Shown piece by piece: positions 19,046 through 28,958 of a stretch of DNA of 64,000 nt (its first letter is position 1; each line of letters opens with the position of its first letter). A program made the translations under genes and the position numbers. The notes beneath the pieces are model-generated. The model saw only the letters and a program-made list of their open reading frames with translations, had not been told where the DNA came from and ran no database searches. Source of the stretch: Shewanella intestini (GTDB taxonomy: Bacteria; Pseudomonadota; Gammaproteobacteria; Enterobacterales; Shewanellaceae); the NCBI RefSeq assembly GCF_018221465.1, contig NZ_JAAIKR010000002.1, positions 291,956 to 355,955 of the forward strand. The letters are read 5' to 3'.

Positions 19046-22000
19046 TTTTAACGGATATTTCGGTTAAACGTCCCGTATTTGCATCAGTCATTAGTATCTT
19101 GCTCATCATTATTGGTTTAGTGTCATTTGAAAAACTACCATTACGCGAGTATCCCAACATTGACCCACCAATTGTGTCAATTGACACTAGCTACCGCGGC
19201 GCTAGTGCCTCGGTGGTTGAAAGTCGTATAACACAACTTGTTGAAGATAGAATAAGCGGTGTTGAAGGCATTAAACATGTCAGTTCTCAAAGTCGGGACG
19301 GCCGCTCAACTGTCACATTACAATTTAATGTCGGTCGCGATATTGAAGCGGCAACGAATGATGTTCGAGATAGAGTCTCAAGTTTATTAGATAACCTGCC
19401 AGATGAAGCCGAGCCACCTGAAGTGCGTAAAGCCAATGGCGGCGATGAAGTGATTATGTGGCTTAACTTAGTCTCTAATCAGATGTCGACGCTTGAACTT
19501 ACCGACTATGCCAGGCGTTATTTGGTCGACCGATTCTCAGTTTTAGATGGTGTTGCTAATATCCGTTTAGGTGGCGGGAAAGTTTATGCTATGCGCATTT
19601 GGATTGACCGTCAGGCTTTAGCATCTCGTAATTTAACCGTAACGGATATTGAGAGCGCCCTGCGCTCTGAAAACGTGGAACTTCCAGCAGGTTCAATCGA
19701 ATCTAAAGAACGTCATTTCACCGTCAGGGTGAATCGCAGCTTCTTAACTGAAGAAGATTTCGCCAACTTGGTTATTACTCAAGGTGACGATGGCTATTTG
19801 GTTAAATTGGGCGATGTCGCCAAGGTCAATATTGGCTCTGAAGAAGAGCGCATTATGTTCCGTGGCAATAAAGAAGCGATGATTGGTTTAGGTGTTTCAA
19901 AACAATCGACAGCCAATACCTTAGATGTCGCTCGCGGCGCAAATGCCTTAGTAGATCAAATCAATCCGACATTACCAGCTGGAATGGAAATTAAACGCTC
20001 GTATGATAGTTCTGTGTTTATTGAAGCGTCGATTAAAGAGGTATATAACACACTATTTATTGCCATGTTGCTTGTTATCGTGGTTATTTACCTGTTTTTA
20101 GGTAGTGTCCGTGCAATGTTAATCCCAGCACTAACTGTACCAGTGTCGTTAATGGCGACCTTTATTGTGTTATACGCCCTAGGTTACACCATTAACCTAT
20201 TAACGCTGTTAGCAATGATTTTAGCCATTGGTATGGTGGTAGATGATGCCATTGTAATGCTAGAAAATATTCATCGGCGTATAGAATTAGGTGATTCGCC
20301 ATTAAAAGCGGCATTTTTAGGCGCACGTGAAGTGGGCTTTGCTATTGTTGCAACTACATTAGTGTTAATTGCTGTATTTATGCCAATTACATTCTTAGAG
20401 GGTGACTTAGGTAAGTTATTTAAAGAGTTCGCTGTCGCCATGAGCGCAGCGGTATTGTTTTCAAGCATTGTGGCATTAACACTTAGCCCAATGATGTGTT
20501 CAAAATTACTCAAGCAGACCGATAAACCAGGTTGGTTGGTTCGTCAGGTGGATAGGGTGATGGCGGCATTGAGTGCATGGTACATGCGAACTCTCGATGT
20601 TGCGATAAAACGACCGTTAATGGTGCTGGTGATTGTAATTGGTGCATTTAGTACCAGTGGTTATTTGCTTAAGATCATTCCGCAAGAATTTGCTCCGCAA
20701 GAAGACCGTGGTTCTATGTTCCTAATTGTAAACGGCCCACAAGGTGCCAGCTTTGAATACATTAAAAAGTACATGGATGAAATAGAAGGGCGCTTAATGC
20801 CACTTGTTGAAAGCGGTGATATAAAACGTTTATTGATCCGTGCGCCACGTGGTTTTGGCACCGCGGCTAATTTTTCCAATGGTATGGCAATTATCGTACT
20901 TGAAGATTGGAATGAAAGGCGAAATGCCCAAGCCATTATTGCTGACATTCGTAGCCGTATTTCTGATTTAGCAGGGGTAAGAGCCTTCCCAGTTATGCGT
21001 CAAGCATTTGGGCGCGGTGTGGGTAAACCTGTGCAATTTGTATTGGGTGGTCCAAGTTATGAAGAAATTGCGACTTGGCGAGATATTTTGCTTGAAAAAG
21101 CAAAAGACAATCCAAAACTGGTTGGCTTAGATCATGACTATAAGGAAACTAAGCCGCAATTACGGGTGCTGATTGATAAAGACCGAGCGGCAGATCTTGG
21201 GGTATCAATTGCGCATATCGGGCGGACGTTAGAAACCATGTTAGGGTCAAAATTGGTGACAACGTTTATGCGAGATGGTGAAGAGTATGACGTTATCATT
21301 GAAGGTAACCGTGATAACCAAAATACAGCCACCGACATGGAAAATATTTATGTGCGATCAGACAGAACCCAAGAGCTTATTCCATTATCCAATTTGGTCA
21401 ATATTGAAGAGTTTGCTGATGCATCGTCTTTAAACCGTTATAACCGCATGCGCTCGATAACGCTTGAAGCTAACTTAGCTGATGGCTATAGCTTAGGTGA
21501 AGCGTTGGACTATTTAAATGAACTTGCACAAACCTACTTACCAACTGAAGCGGTGATTAGTTACAAAGGGCAATCATTAGATTACCAAGACTCGGGTTCT
21601 TCTATGACCTTTGTATTTGTATTGGCGTTAGGGATTGTATTTTTAGTGTTAGCGGCCCAGTTTGAATCGTATATTCACCCAGCAGTGATTATGTTAACCG
21701 TGCCTTTAGCAACGCTTGGGGCATTAATTGGCTTATGGTATACCGACCAAAGTATCAATATTTACAGTCAAATTGGGATAATTATGTTAGTCGGCTTAGC
21801 CGCGAAAAATGGTATTTTAATTGTCGAGTTCACTAACCAATTACGCGATAAAGGTGTTGAATTTCAACAAGCCATTTTACAGGCATCAGCTCAACGATTA
21901 CGACCTATCTTAATGACTGGTATTACGACTGCTGCAGGTGCAATACCGCTAGTATTATCTAATGGTGCTGGCGCAGAAACCCGATTTGTTATTGGCGTTG

Positions 22001-22134
22001 TCGTGCTAACAGGTATTTTGTTAGCGACCTTCTTTACCTTGTTAGTTATTCCGATTGCTTATAGTGTATTTGCTAAAAATAGTAGCTCTCCGCAAACGGT
22101 TTCGAACCAACTAGAAAAAGAGTTAGCGCAATAA
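19042..22134 (+). CDS. RND efflux pump permease, HAE1 type
   Basis: 1030 residues, the normal size of the AcrB/MexB superfamily. The proton-relay aspartates of TM4 are in GMVVDDAIVMLENIHRR; other RND motifs are REYPNIDPPIVSI near the N-terminus, SLMATFIVLYALGYTINLL and GLAAKNGILIVEFTNQLRDKG. It is a proton-driven exporter of drugs or other amphiphiles, substrate unknown. It starts within the stop codon of the adaptor gene (ATGA), so the two are translationally coupled. No tolC-like gene or local regulator is adjacent. Confidence 0.95.
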   Translation: MILTDISVKRPVFASVISILLIIIGLVSFEKLPLREYPNIDPPIVSIDTSYRGASASVVESRITQLVEDRISGVEGIKHVSSQSRDGRSTVTLQFNVGRDIEAATNDVRDRVSSLLDNLPDEAEPPEVRKANGGDEVIMWLNLVSNQMSTLELTDYARRYLVDRFSVLDGVANIRLGGGKVYAMRIWIDRQALASRNLTVTDIESALRSENVELPAGSIESKERHFTVRVNRSFLTEEDFANLVITQGDDGYLVKLGDVAKVNIGSEEERIMFRGNKEAMIGLGVSKQSTANTLDVARGANALVDQINPTLPAGMEIKRSYDSSVFIEASIKEVYNTLFIAMLLVIVVIYLFLGSVRAMLIPALTVPVSLMATFIVLYALGYTINLLTLLAMILAIGMVVDDAIVMLENIHRRIELGDSPLKAAFLGAREVGFAIVATTLVLIAVFMPITFLEGDLGKLFKEFAVAMSAAVLFSSIVALTLSPMMCSKLLKQTDKPGWLVRQVDRVMAALSAWYMRTLDVAIKRPLMVLVIVIGAFSTSGYLLKIIPQEFAPQEDRGSMFLIVNGPQGASFEYIKKYMDEIEGRLMPLVESGDIKRLLIRAPRGFGTAANFSNGMAIIVLEDWNERRNAQAIIADIRSRISDLAGVRAFPVMRQAFGRGVGKPVQFVLGGPSYEEIATWRDILLEKAKDNPKLVGLDHDYKETKPQLRVLIDKDRAADLGVSIAHIGRTLETMLGSKLVTTFMRDGEEYDVIIEGNRDNQNTATDMENIYVRSDRTQELIPLSNLVNIEEFADASSLNRYNRMRSITLEANLADGYSLGEALDYLNELAQTYLPTEAVISYKGQSLDYQDSGSSMTFVFVLALGIVFLVLAAQFESYIHPAVIMLTVPLATLGALIGLWYTDQSINIYSQIGIIMLVGLAAKNGILIVEFTNQLRDKGVEFQQAILQASAQRLRPILMTGITTAAGAIPLVLSNGAGAETRFVIGVVVLTGILLATFFTLLVIPIAYSVFAKNSSSPQTVSNQLEKELAQ

Positions 22135-22142
22135 ATTTCAGT

Positions 22143-22168
22143 AGTTTTAGATAAGGTTAGCTAAAACT
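22143..22168 (+). repeat. First hairpin after the RND operon
   Basis: AGTTTTAG and CTAAAACT, 8-bp arms separated by 10 bases, 9 bases after the stop. It stands just before the true terminator. Confidence 0.5.
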
Positions 22169-22180
22169 GTTGCCCTTAAC

Positions 22181-22213
22181 ACAAAGCCAGTCGTGATGAC
22201 TGGCTTTGTTATT
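22181..22213 (+). terminator. Terminator of the RND operon
   Basis: ACAAAGCCAGTC, loop GTGAT, GACTGGCTTTGT: a 12-bp perfect stem, then TATTT. Confidence 0.85.
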
Positions 22214-22469
22214 TGTGTATGCTAATAATTATTTAATCACTAAAAATCAGTGAGATATTGAATAAAAAAACAGTAAGAATGTACTTTGTAAGCTGGTCTG
22301 TTTGAAAATAACGCCGCGATGATAAACAAAACTGAAATGAACCTAGAGCTGGGGTTAACATCGTTTTCAGCTTCATTGCAATATTAAATGATCCAATCAT
22401 TGGTTATGTTAAGTTAATAACGATGGACTGATTAATATAGGGTCCATATGAAGTTTAATGGCCTGCTAT
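22214..22469. other. Intergenic region between converging RND and thioesterase genes
   Basis: About 255 bases of AT-rich sequence. I see no gene, RNA or clear motif in it. Confidence 0.5.
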
Positions 22470-22886
22470 TTAGCGCTTTATTAAACAAGTACAAGTTGCT
22501 GTTGCGAGTAACTTTCCTGCTTTGTTAGTCAATTTAGCTTCTGAAATTGCAATCGATTTTGACATATTTTGCAGCTTGCCTTCTGCATATATTGTTTCAT
22601 ACATAGGTAAGGGCCTAACCATCTTAATTTGCAGGTCAATTGTGGCATAACTTTCCTTATCACCAAGTGCACTGTGTACGGCACATGCGGTAGCTGAATC
22701 TAGAATTGTTGCAGCTACACCACCGTGAACAGCACCCATTGGGTTAAGATGATTTTCGTCAGCATGAGCTTCAAAATTAACGGCTCCAAATTGAGCTTGA
22801 GTCATTGTCATCGGAATAGTTCGGGTGATGGATGGCGCAGGGAGCTTACCTGTCATCATTGCTTGCATCAGTTGTAATCCTGTCAT
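22470..22886 (-). CDS. PaaI-type hotdog-fold thioesterase
   Basis: 138 residues. The hotdog signature HLNPMGAVHGGVAATILDSATACAVHS is split here by eye: NPMGAVHGG is the PaaI/YdiI-type motif with Asp at the helix (LDSATA). It hydrolyses acyl-CoA thioesters; specificity is unknown. It lies downstream of fadE on the same strand, but a strong terminator separates them, so it probably has its own promoter or depends on read-through. Confidence 0.85.
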   Translation of the reverse strand: MTGLQLMQAMMTGKLPAPSITRTIPMTMTQAQFGAVNFEAHADENHLNPMGAVHGGVAATILDSATACAVHSALGDKESYATIDLQIKMVRPLPMYETIYAEGKLQNMSKSIAISEAKLTNKAGKLLATATCTCLIKR

Positions 22887-22910
22887 CTAAATACTCTTTA
22901 TTTTTAGATA

Positions 22911-22943
22911 AAAAAAAGGGTAAAGCATATGCTTTACCCTTAT
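22911..22943 (-). terminator. Terminator of fadE (minus strand)
   Basis: On the minus strand, AAGGGTAAAGC, ATAT centre and GCTTTACCCTT are followed by a run of T. It lies 15 bases past the fadE stop codon. Confidence 0.88.
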
Positions 22944-22957
22944 TGTTTGAAATGAAA

Positions 22958-25405
22958 CTAAGCCGCTTGTTCGCGTGTGCTTGGTTTAATCTCATTTGCT
23001 TTTAGTACTCTGGTATCAAAATCATCCACATTAACGGATTTCATACGACCAATTTCAGTACGTTTTAGTAACTCAACCTCAGCGTCATTTAGCACACCTA
23101 ACTCTTTACCTTGTTGGGCTATTTTATCTAAATACATAAATGGTAGACGCTTCCCAGCCGCTTTACATACTTTGTCGTAAAGCGGTTCTGCAGCAAGAAT
23201 GTCAGCAAAAGTTTGTTCCTGAATACCCACTGCGTTGAATTCAGTTGGCGCCCAATATTGACCTTCACCTAAACGATCACGACTTGCCGATGGCGTTTGT
23301 AAAATCTTAGCGACTTTGTGATCCAGTATATCGCTTGGGCGTTTAACTGGGCGTCCGAATGGGAACATAACAACACGTAGAATGTTACCTAACCCCATAG
23401 GGAAGTTATCTAATAAATCATCTAATGAGTCTTGTAGTTTATATAAACCATCTTCACACGCCCATTGAACTAAAGGTAAGTCTTCAGTCAAACGGCCGTC
23501 ATCTTCATAACGCTTCAAGGTTGCTGAAACAAGATAGAGCTGACTTAGTAAGTCGCCTAATCTCGCCGAGATACGCTCTTTACGTTTCAAGTTTCCACCC
23601 AGTGTTGCCATCGCTAAATCAGATAACAATGCTAAATTAGCACTGAATCGATTCATGTGCTGATAATACCGTTTGGTTTTATCTGAATAGGGTGAATTGC
23701 TAAAGTGACTGCTTGTTAATCCCATCCACAGACTACGAATGAAATTAGATGTAGCGAATCCAATATGACCAAAGATCGCAGCGTCAAAGTTTGCTAAACC
23801 GCGGCTTTTGTCAGTATCAAATGCTGATTCCATTTCGGTTAATACATAAGGATGACAGCGAATGGCTCCTTGACCATAAATGATCATAGAGCGGGTTAAA
23901 ATATTTGCGCCCTCAACAGTAATTGCAATTGGTGCGGCTTGATAACCCCGACCTAAGTAATTGTTCGGGCCTAAACAAACACCTTTACCACCATGGATGT
24001 CCATTGCATCAATGATGCACTTTTGCATTCTGTCGGTTAAATGGAATTTAACAATCGCTGAAATGACAGAAGGTTTTTCACCTAAATCAATTCCTGTCGT
24101 TGTTAATGATGTCACTGCATCCATCAAGTAGGCATTACCACCAATGCGCGCCATTGGTTCTTCAATCCCTTCTAGTTTACCAATGGGTAACTTGAATTGA
24201 CGACGAATACGAGAATAAGCACCCGTTGCTAAAGCCGTTGTTTTAATCCCTCCTGCTGAATTTGATGGGAGGGTGATACCACGACCGACAGAGAGACACT
24301 CAACCAGCATGCGCCATCCTTGACCGGCCATTTCTGGACCACCAATAATAAAGCTTAATGGGACAAAAACCTCATTACCGCGTGTTGGACCATTTTGGAA
24401 CATACAATTTAATGGGAAATGACGACGACCGGTTTCAACACCAGCAATATCAGTCGGAATTAACGCGCAAGTAATCCCTAAGTCTTCTTTAGCACCTAAG
24501 AGGCCGTCAGGATCGCGCAGTTTAAATGCTAACCCTAGCACGGTTGCTACTGGCGCTAAGGTAATATAACGCTTATTCCACGTTAGTTTCATCCCAAGCA
24601 CTTGTTCACCATCAAACTCACCATGACAAACAACACCAAAGTCAGGTATTGAACCTGCATCACTGCCTGCTTCTGGGCTAGTTAGTGCAAAACAGGGGAC
24701 TTCAAGGCCTTTAGCTAAACGTGGTAAATAATGGTCTTGTTGCTCTTTTGTACCATAGTGTTGCAATAATTCGCCAGGGCCTAAAGAGTTTGGAACTCCA
24801 ACCGTTGAAGCTAATTCACTACTCACACCGGCTAATTTTTGTAACACACGTGATTGCGCATAAGCTGAGTATTCTAAACCACCGTACTTTTTCTTAATAA
24901 TCATCGCGAAAAAGCCATTGTCTTTTAAGTATTGCCAGACATCTTGTGGTAAATCACCAAGCTCATGAGACACCTCATGTTGATTGAGCATTGCACACAC
25001 TTCTTCAACAGGGCCATCAAGGAAAGCTTGTTCTTCAGCGGTTAATCGTGCTTTAGGATAATTATGAAGTTTTGACCAGTTTGGGTTGCCTGCAAATAGA
25101 TCGGCTTCCCACCATGTAGTACCTGCTTCAATGGCTTCTTTTTCGGTTGAAGACATCTCTGGCATGATACCGCGATAAACTTTTAATAACGGTTTACTGA
25201 TGAAGTTTTGTCTAAAGGACTTCACATTCAAAGGTAGGGTAACAACTAAGAAAACAATCCAAGCTGCATTGTTAATGATATCTAATGTACTTCCTGCAAT
25301 CATAACGATTGCTGCAGCAATTGTTGTACTTAAAAGCGATACTCTTAAGTATGCCATTGCGCCAAGTACGATGATCATTGCGATGATCCAAAGTAGGGTG
25401 GTCAC
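22958..25405 (-). CDS. fadE: Acyl-CoA dehydrogenase FadE
   Basis: 815 residues, almost exactly E. coli FadE length (814). It catalyses the first, FAD-dependent step of fatty acid beta-oxidation at the membrane. The N-terminus is hydrophobic. The acyl-CoA dehydrogenase core has [18 protein letters not shown] and [18 protein letters not shown], and a long FadE-specific C-terminal domain follows. The start is GTG 25405: AAGGAG (25413-25418) lies 7 bases upstream, better than an ATG 60 bases further 5'. A PsrA-like box at 25534 and a CRP-like site at 25513 lie in the promoter region. A paralogue is encoded at 39140. Confidence 0.94.
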   Translation of the reverse strand: MTTLLWIIAMIIVLGAMAYLRVSLLSTTIAAAIVMIAGSTLDIINNAAWIVFLVVTLPLNVKSFRQNFISKPLLKVYRGIMPEMSSTEKEAIEAGTTWWEADLFAGNPNWSKLHNYPKARLTAEEQAFLDGPVEEVCAMLNQHEVSHELGDLPQDVWQYLKDNGFFAMIIKKKYGGLEYSAYAQSRVLQKLAGVSSELASTVGVPNSLGPGELLQHYGTKEQQDHYLPRLAKGLEVPCFALTSPEAGSDAGSIPDFGVVCHGEFDGEQVLGMKLTWNKRYITLAPVATVLGLAFKLRDPDGLLGAKEDLGITCALIPTDIAGVETGRRHFPLNCMFQNGPTRGNEVFVPLSFIIGGPEMAGQGWRMLVECLSVGRGITLPSNSAGGIKTTALATGAYSRIRRQFKLPIGKLEGIEEPMARIGGNAYLMDAVTSLTTTGIDLGEKPSVISAIVKFHLTDRMQKCIIDAMDIHGGKGVCLGPNNYLGRGYQAAPIAITVEGANILTRSMIIYGQGAIRCHPYVLTEMESAFDTDKSRGLANFDAAIFGHIGFATSNFIRSLWMGLTSSHFSNSPYSDKTKRYYQHMNRFSANLALLSDLAMATLGGNLKRKERISARLGDLLSQLYLVSATLKRYEDDGRLTEDLPLVQWACEDGLYKLQDSLDDLLDNFPMGLGNILRVVMFPFGRPVKRPSDILDHKVAKILQTPSASRDRLGEGQYWAPTEFNAVGIQEQTFADILAAEPLYDKVCKAAGKRLPFMYLDKIAQQGKELGVLNDAEVELLKRTEIGRMKSVNVDDFDTRVLKANEIKPSTREQAA

Positions 25406-25512
25406 TTTACTTCTCCTTAAAGCCCAAAAACACTTGGGATGACGTTGTATATTGATCCATGTCACAAGTTAGATTCGTGGTCTGACCTGTATATGATAAA
25501 AATAAACGTATG

Positions 25513-25528
25513 TGTGATCTAATTCAAG
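25513..25528. promoter_or_regulatory. CRP-like site upstream of fadE
   Basis: TGTGATCTAATTCAAG has a perfect left half (TGTGA) and a partial right half (TCAag). It is about 110 bases upstream of fadE. Confidence 0.35.
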
Positions 25529-25533
25529 TTTTT

Positions 25534-25551
25534 TTCAAACAATTGTTTAAA
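25534..25551. promoter_or_regulatory. PsrA-like operator between fadE and the YafJ-type gene
   Basis: TTCAAACAATTGTTTAAA fits the CAAAC-N4-GTTTG class of PsrA fatty-acid regulator sites. A similar element precedes psrA itself at 38450. It probably controls fadE, and possibly the divergent gene at 25643. Confidence 0.6.
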
Positions 25552-25642
25552 TTTTTGTTTCTAAGGATTATTTATCCTCTTAACTCAACAAGGTACAATA
25601 CAGTCATGACCTGACTTAGCAGCAATATATAAAGAGATAAAA

Positions 25643-26422
25643 ATGTGTGAACTTTTAGCCATGAGTGCCAATGTACCAACGGACATTGTGTTTAGTTTTA
25701 CTGGTTTGGCCGAGCGCGGTGGTGTAACCGGGCCTCATGTCGATGGTTGGGGGATCACGTTTTATGAAGGCAAAGGAAGCCGAACATTTAAAGACGCAAA
25801 ACCTAGCAGTGAATCACATGTTGCTAAGTTAATTAAGTCTTATCCGATCAAAAGCGAAATGGTCATTAGTCATATTCGTCAAGCCAATAGAGGCGAAGTT
25901 TCGTTAGAAAACACCCATCCATTTAGCAGAGAGCTTTGGGGGCGTAATTGGACTTATGCCCACAATGGTCAATTAAGTGATTATCAAGAGAAGTTTAACA
26001 CCACACGTTTTCATGCGGTGGGTGATACTGATAGTGAGTTAGCTTTTTGCTGGATATTAGATAGCGTGGTGAAAAAGTTTGGCAATACTGCCCCAAATGA
26101 TTTGCAAGCCGTGTTTAGTTACATTGCGACATTAGCTGATGAAATACGGCAGCTCGGTGTCTTTAATATGATCTTAAGCGACGGTAATGATTTAATGTTT
26201 TATTGCAGTAATAATTTATCATATATAACACGTAGAGCACCGTTTGGGCAGGCTAAGCTGATTGATACTGATGTCGTGATAGATTTTAACAAAGAAACTA
26301 CGCCAAATGACGTGGTGACTGTTATTGCGACTCGACCATTAACCAACAACGAACTGTGGTATATTTTACAACCTGGCGAGTGGAAAGTGTTTAATAAAGG
26401 TGAGCTACTTTTCGGTAGCTAA
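25643..26422 (+). CDS. Class II glutamine amidotransferase, YafJ type
   Basis: 259 residues. Cys2 directly after the initiator Met (MCELLAMS) would be the N-terminal nucleophile. HVDGWGITFY, SHIRQANRGEV and TYAHNGQLSDY are the Ntn-hydrolase glutaminase motifs. The acceptor of the released ammonia is unknown for this family, and there is no synthetase domain. Its last 18 bases overlap the 3' end of the convergent DUF3108 gene. Confidence 0.88.
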   Translation: MCELLAMSANVPTDIVFSFTGLAERGGVTGPHVDGWGITFYEGKGSRTFKDAKPSSESHVAKLIKSYPIKSEMVISHIRQANRGEVSLENTHPFSRELWGRNWTYAHNGQLSDYQEKFNTTRFHAVGDTDSELAFCWILDSVVKKFGNTAPNDLQAVFSYIATLADEIRQLGVFNMILSDGNDLMFYCSNNLSYITRRAPFGQAKLIDTDVVIDFNKETTPNDVVTVIATRPLTNNELWYILQPGEWKVFNKGELLFGS

Positions 26423-27349
26423 GCGCTTAATTTCATCAAGTTCGCTGCTTGAAATATCACCGTTATTTTGCTGTTCTATTAACTCTTGTGCTTGCTTTGC
26501 CTGTTCAGGGTCATGACCATCAATGATTGCAGGCGTCATGATGGGTAAGGGCTTTTCAAAATGATAATTGGCTAATTGAATGTCCAATTGCTTACTTCCT
26601 TTTGAAAAGTGACTTAACCTGACGGGTAAGTAAGCCAGTTTTGGTGCCATCCAAAATATGGTTTGTCTTTTGGTACTGTCACGGATCACTTCAATTTTTA
26701 CCGTGTCATACGTACCTGAATCTAAGGTCACTTTTTCATTACCCAACACCCGAAATGAATAATCATCAATGTCCATTTCTTTAACCATTTTAAAGCTTAA
26801 TGGGCGATGGTTTGCAGCTAAATCCATTCTAAACTGCAGCTGAACCATTAATGGGTCAAACAGTTCTTCGGTATAATCTAATTTCTTCGTATCGTTTTTG
26901 TAGATGGTATGAATATAATTCTCTGACTTTAAAAAAGCCGTTTGTTCTTCGTAGTCACTGCCCGTACCGGTACGTTTTTGAACATAGCGATAAGGCACTA
27001 ACTTTGTGCCCTCTAAAGTAAATTCACTTTTAATATGGCGTTGATCTGACAACATCAGTAAACCGACATCACTATCAAATTGATAGACATAATAATTTGA
27101 TGTTGTTGCGGGTAATTTGTATTTAGCAGTGCCTAATTCAAAACTGCCATAAAAAACGTTATAAGTAGCAGTTTGAGCGGTTAACGGAGATAAAATGGCG
27201 GCTTGGGTTGGTTTTGTAAAAGGCACGGCTTGTGCTGGTGCCATCTCAACACTGACAGAGGGGTGTGTTTGGGTGGATAATGATTGGGCCAATAAGGTTG
27301 GAGACACTAGCCACAAACAAGTTGCCAACCCTGCTTTATTTATCAACAA
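26405..27349 (-). CDS. DUF3108 domain protein, predicted periplasmic
   Basis: 314 residues with a Sec signal peptide (KAGLATCLWLVSPTLLAQS). The DUF3108 beta-rich domain spans about residues 60-270, including YNVFYGSFELGTAKY and KIEVIRDSTKRQTIFWMAP. The family has no firm biochemical role. It lies 22 bases downstream of the alkyltransferase-like gene, so a minus-strand operon with 27372 and 27752 is likely. The 3' end overlaps the convergent amidotransferase gene. Confidence 0.82.
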   Translation of the reverse strand: MLINKAGLATCLWLVSPTLLAQSLSTQTHPSVSVEMAPAQAVPFTKPTQAAILSPLTAQTATYNVFYGSFELGTAKYKLPATTSNYYVYQFDSDVGLLMLSDQRHIKSEFTLEGTKLVPYRYVQKRTGTGSDYEEQTAFLKSENYIHTIYKNDTKKLDYTEELFDPLMVQLQFRMDLAANHRPLSFKMVKEMDIDDYSFRVLGNEKVTLDSGTYDTVKIEVIRDSTKRQTIFWMAPKLAYLPVRLSHFSKGSKQLDIQLANYHFEKPLPIMTPAIIDGHDPEQAKQAQELIEQQNNGDISSSELDEIKRLATEK

Positions 27350-27371
27350 AATAATTCACCTATTTTAAGTG

Positions 27372-27707
27372 TTAAAAAGGGAGTGTTAAGACCAAAGTTG
27401 CCATATCTGGCTTCCACAAGTATTGCTTTAATGAAATCTTACCAGCATTGACTATGACTCCGTCAAGCCTTAATTGTTCCATTTGTTGTTGATAAGCTAT
27501 TGAATTTTTTGGAAGAGAGATTTTACCTTGGCTATTGATAACCCGATGCCATGGCAGATTAAGTTCAGGTGAGGCTAATTTTAATGCTCTTGATACTAAT
27601 CTTGCCCGTTTGGGTAATCCGGCTAAATCCGCCACTAACCCATAAGTTAATACGTTACCTGCTGGGATTAACTTAACGATGTATTGGATCCGTTCAATAG
27701 ATTGCAT
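27372..27707 (-). CDS. Alkyltransferase-like protein (ATL, YbaZ/MGMT family)
   Basis: 111 residues, only the DNA-binding domain of O6-methylguanine methyltransferases. The acceptor-cysteine motif PCHRV reads PWHRV here, the defining change of ATL proteins, which bind O6-alkylguanine without repairing it and hand it to nucleotide excision repair. GNVLTYGLVADLAGLPKRARLVSRAL is the helix-turn-helix and Arg-finger region. It lies between the HlyIII-like and DUF3108 genes. Confidence 0.9.
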   Translation of the reverse strand: MQSIERIQYIVKLIPAGNVLTYGLVADLAGLPKRARLVSRALKLASPELNLPWHRVINSQGKISLPKNSIAYQQQMEQLRLDGVIVNAGKISLKQYLWKPDMATLVLTLPF

Positions 27708-27751
27708 GTGAATATCTAAGTGTTGAGTTTTTTAAATACTACCACTTTGTG

Positions 27752-28429
27752 TCAGTTGCTTATAAGGAAATAGATACAGCCAAAGTGGGAAAATGCGCCA
27801 GCTAAAACAAATAAATGCCAAATAGCATGGTTATAAGGTATACGTTTGATAACATAGAAAATAACACCAACGCTATAAAATATACCCCCCGCAATTAATA
27901 ATGACATCTCTAATGTCGACAAGGCCATTTTTAAATCTGAGAAAACAGTAACGCATAACCAACCCATGGCGAGATAAAGCAAAACACTAAACGTTTCAAA
28001 GCGACCAATAAATAAAGTTTTAAAAACAATTCCTCCAATGGCTAAACACCAAATGGCGAAAAGTATCCAATGTGAGGTGGTACTGGATATTGCAATTAAC
28101 ATTAGCGGGGTATAGGTACCTGCTATAAGCGTATAAATAGCGCAATGATCTGCCATTTTAAAACGCTTTTGCCATAATGGCGTGGTGCTGGAATGGTACA
28201 ACGTAGAGGCTAAAAATAACACGATAACGGATGTGCCATAAGTTATTAAGCCACCGGTTTGCAGTAATGACAAATGCTGAGTATTCAATAGCAATAAAAC
28301 CAGTCCAACTAATCCCATCAAAACACCTAATGCATGGGTGATTGCGTTAACGCTTTCTTCAGTTTTACTGTAATCGGAAACGGTATTTGATCCATTAAGT
28401 GCCATAGTCACAGTCGCTTCAAGTGTCAT
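27752..28429 (-). CDS. Hemolysin III / PAQR family membrane protein
   Basis: 225 residues with seven predicted membrane segments. HlyIII/YqfA motifs: EESVNAITHALG near the start, STLYHSS with the conserved Ser and His, DHCAIYTLIAGTYTP, and the C-terminal HAIWHLFVLAGAFSHF with metal-binding histidines. Bacterial members are linked to membrane fluidity or hydrolase activity; no specific role is assigned. First gene of the minus-strand group with the ATL and DUF3108 genes (44 and 22 base gaps). Confidence 0.9.
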   Translation of the reverse strand: MTLEATVTMALNGSNTVSDYSKTEESVNAITHALGVLMGLVGLVLLLLNTQHLSLLQTGGLITYGTSVIVLFLASTLYHSSTTPLWQKRFKMADHCAIYTLIAGTYTPLMLIAISSTTSHWILFAIWCLAIGGIVFKTLFIGRFETFSVLLYLAMGWLCVTVFSDLKMALSTLEMSLLIAGGIFYSVGVIFYVIKRIPYNHAIWHLFVLAGAFSHFGCIYFLISN

Positions 28430-28923
28430 ATCAGTTCTCTATCGTTAATCATTTTCCTAAATGTGTCATCTATTAATTGACAACTTATTCAGCTTACACG
28501 TGTAAGGCTAAACTTGCCACTCTTATAATCTTTTTCAATTAAAACGCTTAATTGAGCATGGTTAACCCTGTTTACTTATTAATCACTCCAAATCTATTCA
28601 TTAATCGCTCATATTAGTTTTGAGTCTTTGTTGATGAGCAAGAAAGTAACCGACTTTAAATTAATGCCACAAGCGAATAGGGTTTACATAACGCATTGAA
28701 AATCGATTAGTGTCTGAATTAAAGCGTGATATAGAATCAAGAATAGAGTGCAAGAATGTAATGAACGACTTGAGTTAGCAAGCTTACATGATGCCAAATT
28801 TATGGTTTAAGGCATAAGCAAAAGACTATTTATACAAGGACTAACCCTACGGTTAAGCAAAAATAAATGGAACTAAAGATAGCTGATAAGGATTGATAGA
28901 GAAAGTTATTGTTGTCGAGTAAA
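28430..28923. other. Intergenic region between the HlyIII gene and rhombosortase
   Basis: About 490 bases. No open frame with family resemblance and no RNA that I can recognise. It holds the HlyIII promoter region at one end and the rhombosortase terminator at the other. Confidence 0.5.
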
Positions 28924-28952
28924 GTCGTCAGCCGCTACCGGTCACTGACGAC
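28924..28952 (-). terminator. Hairpin after the rhombosortase gene
   Basis: GTCGTCAG and CTGACGAC, 8-bp arms around a 13-base loop, followed on the minus strand by TTTA. A weak T tract makes this a moderate terminator call. Confidence 0.55.
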
Positions 28953-28958
28953 ATTCAA

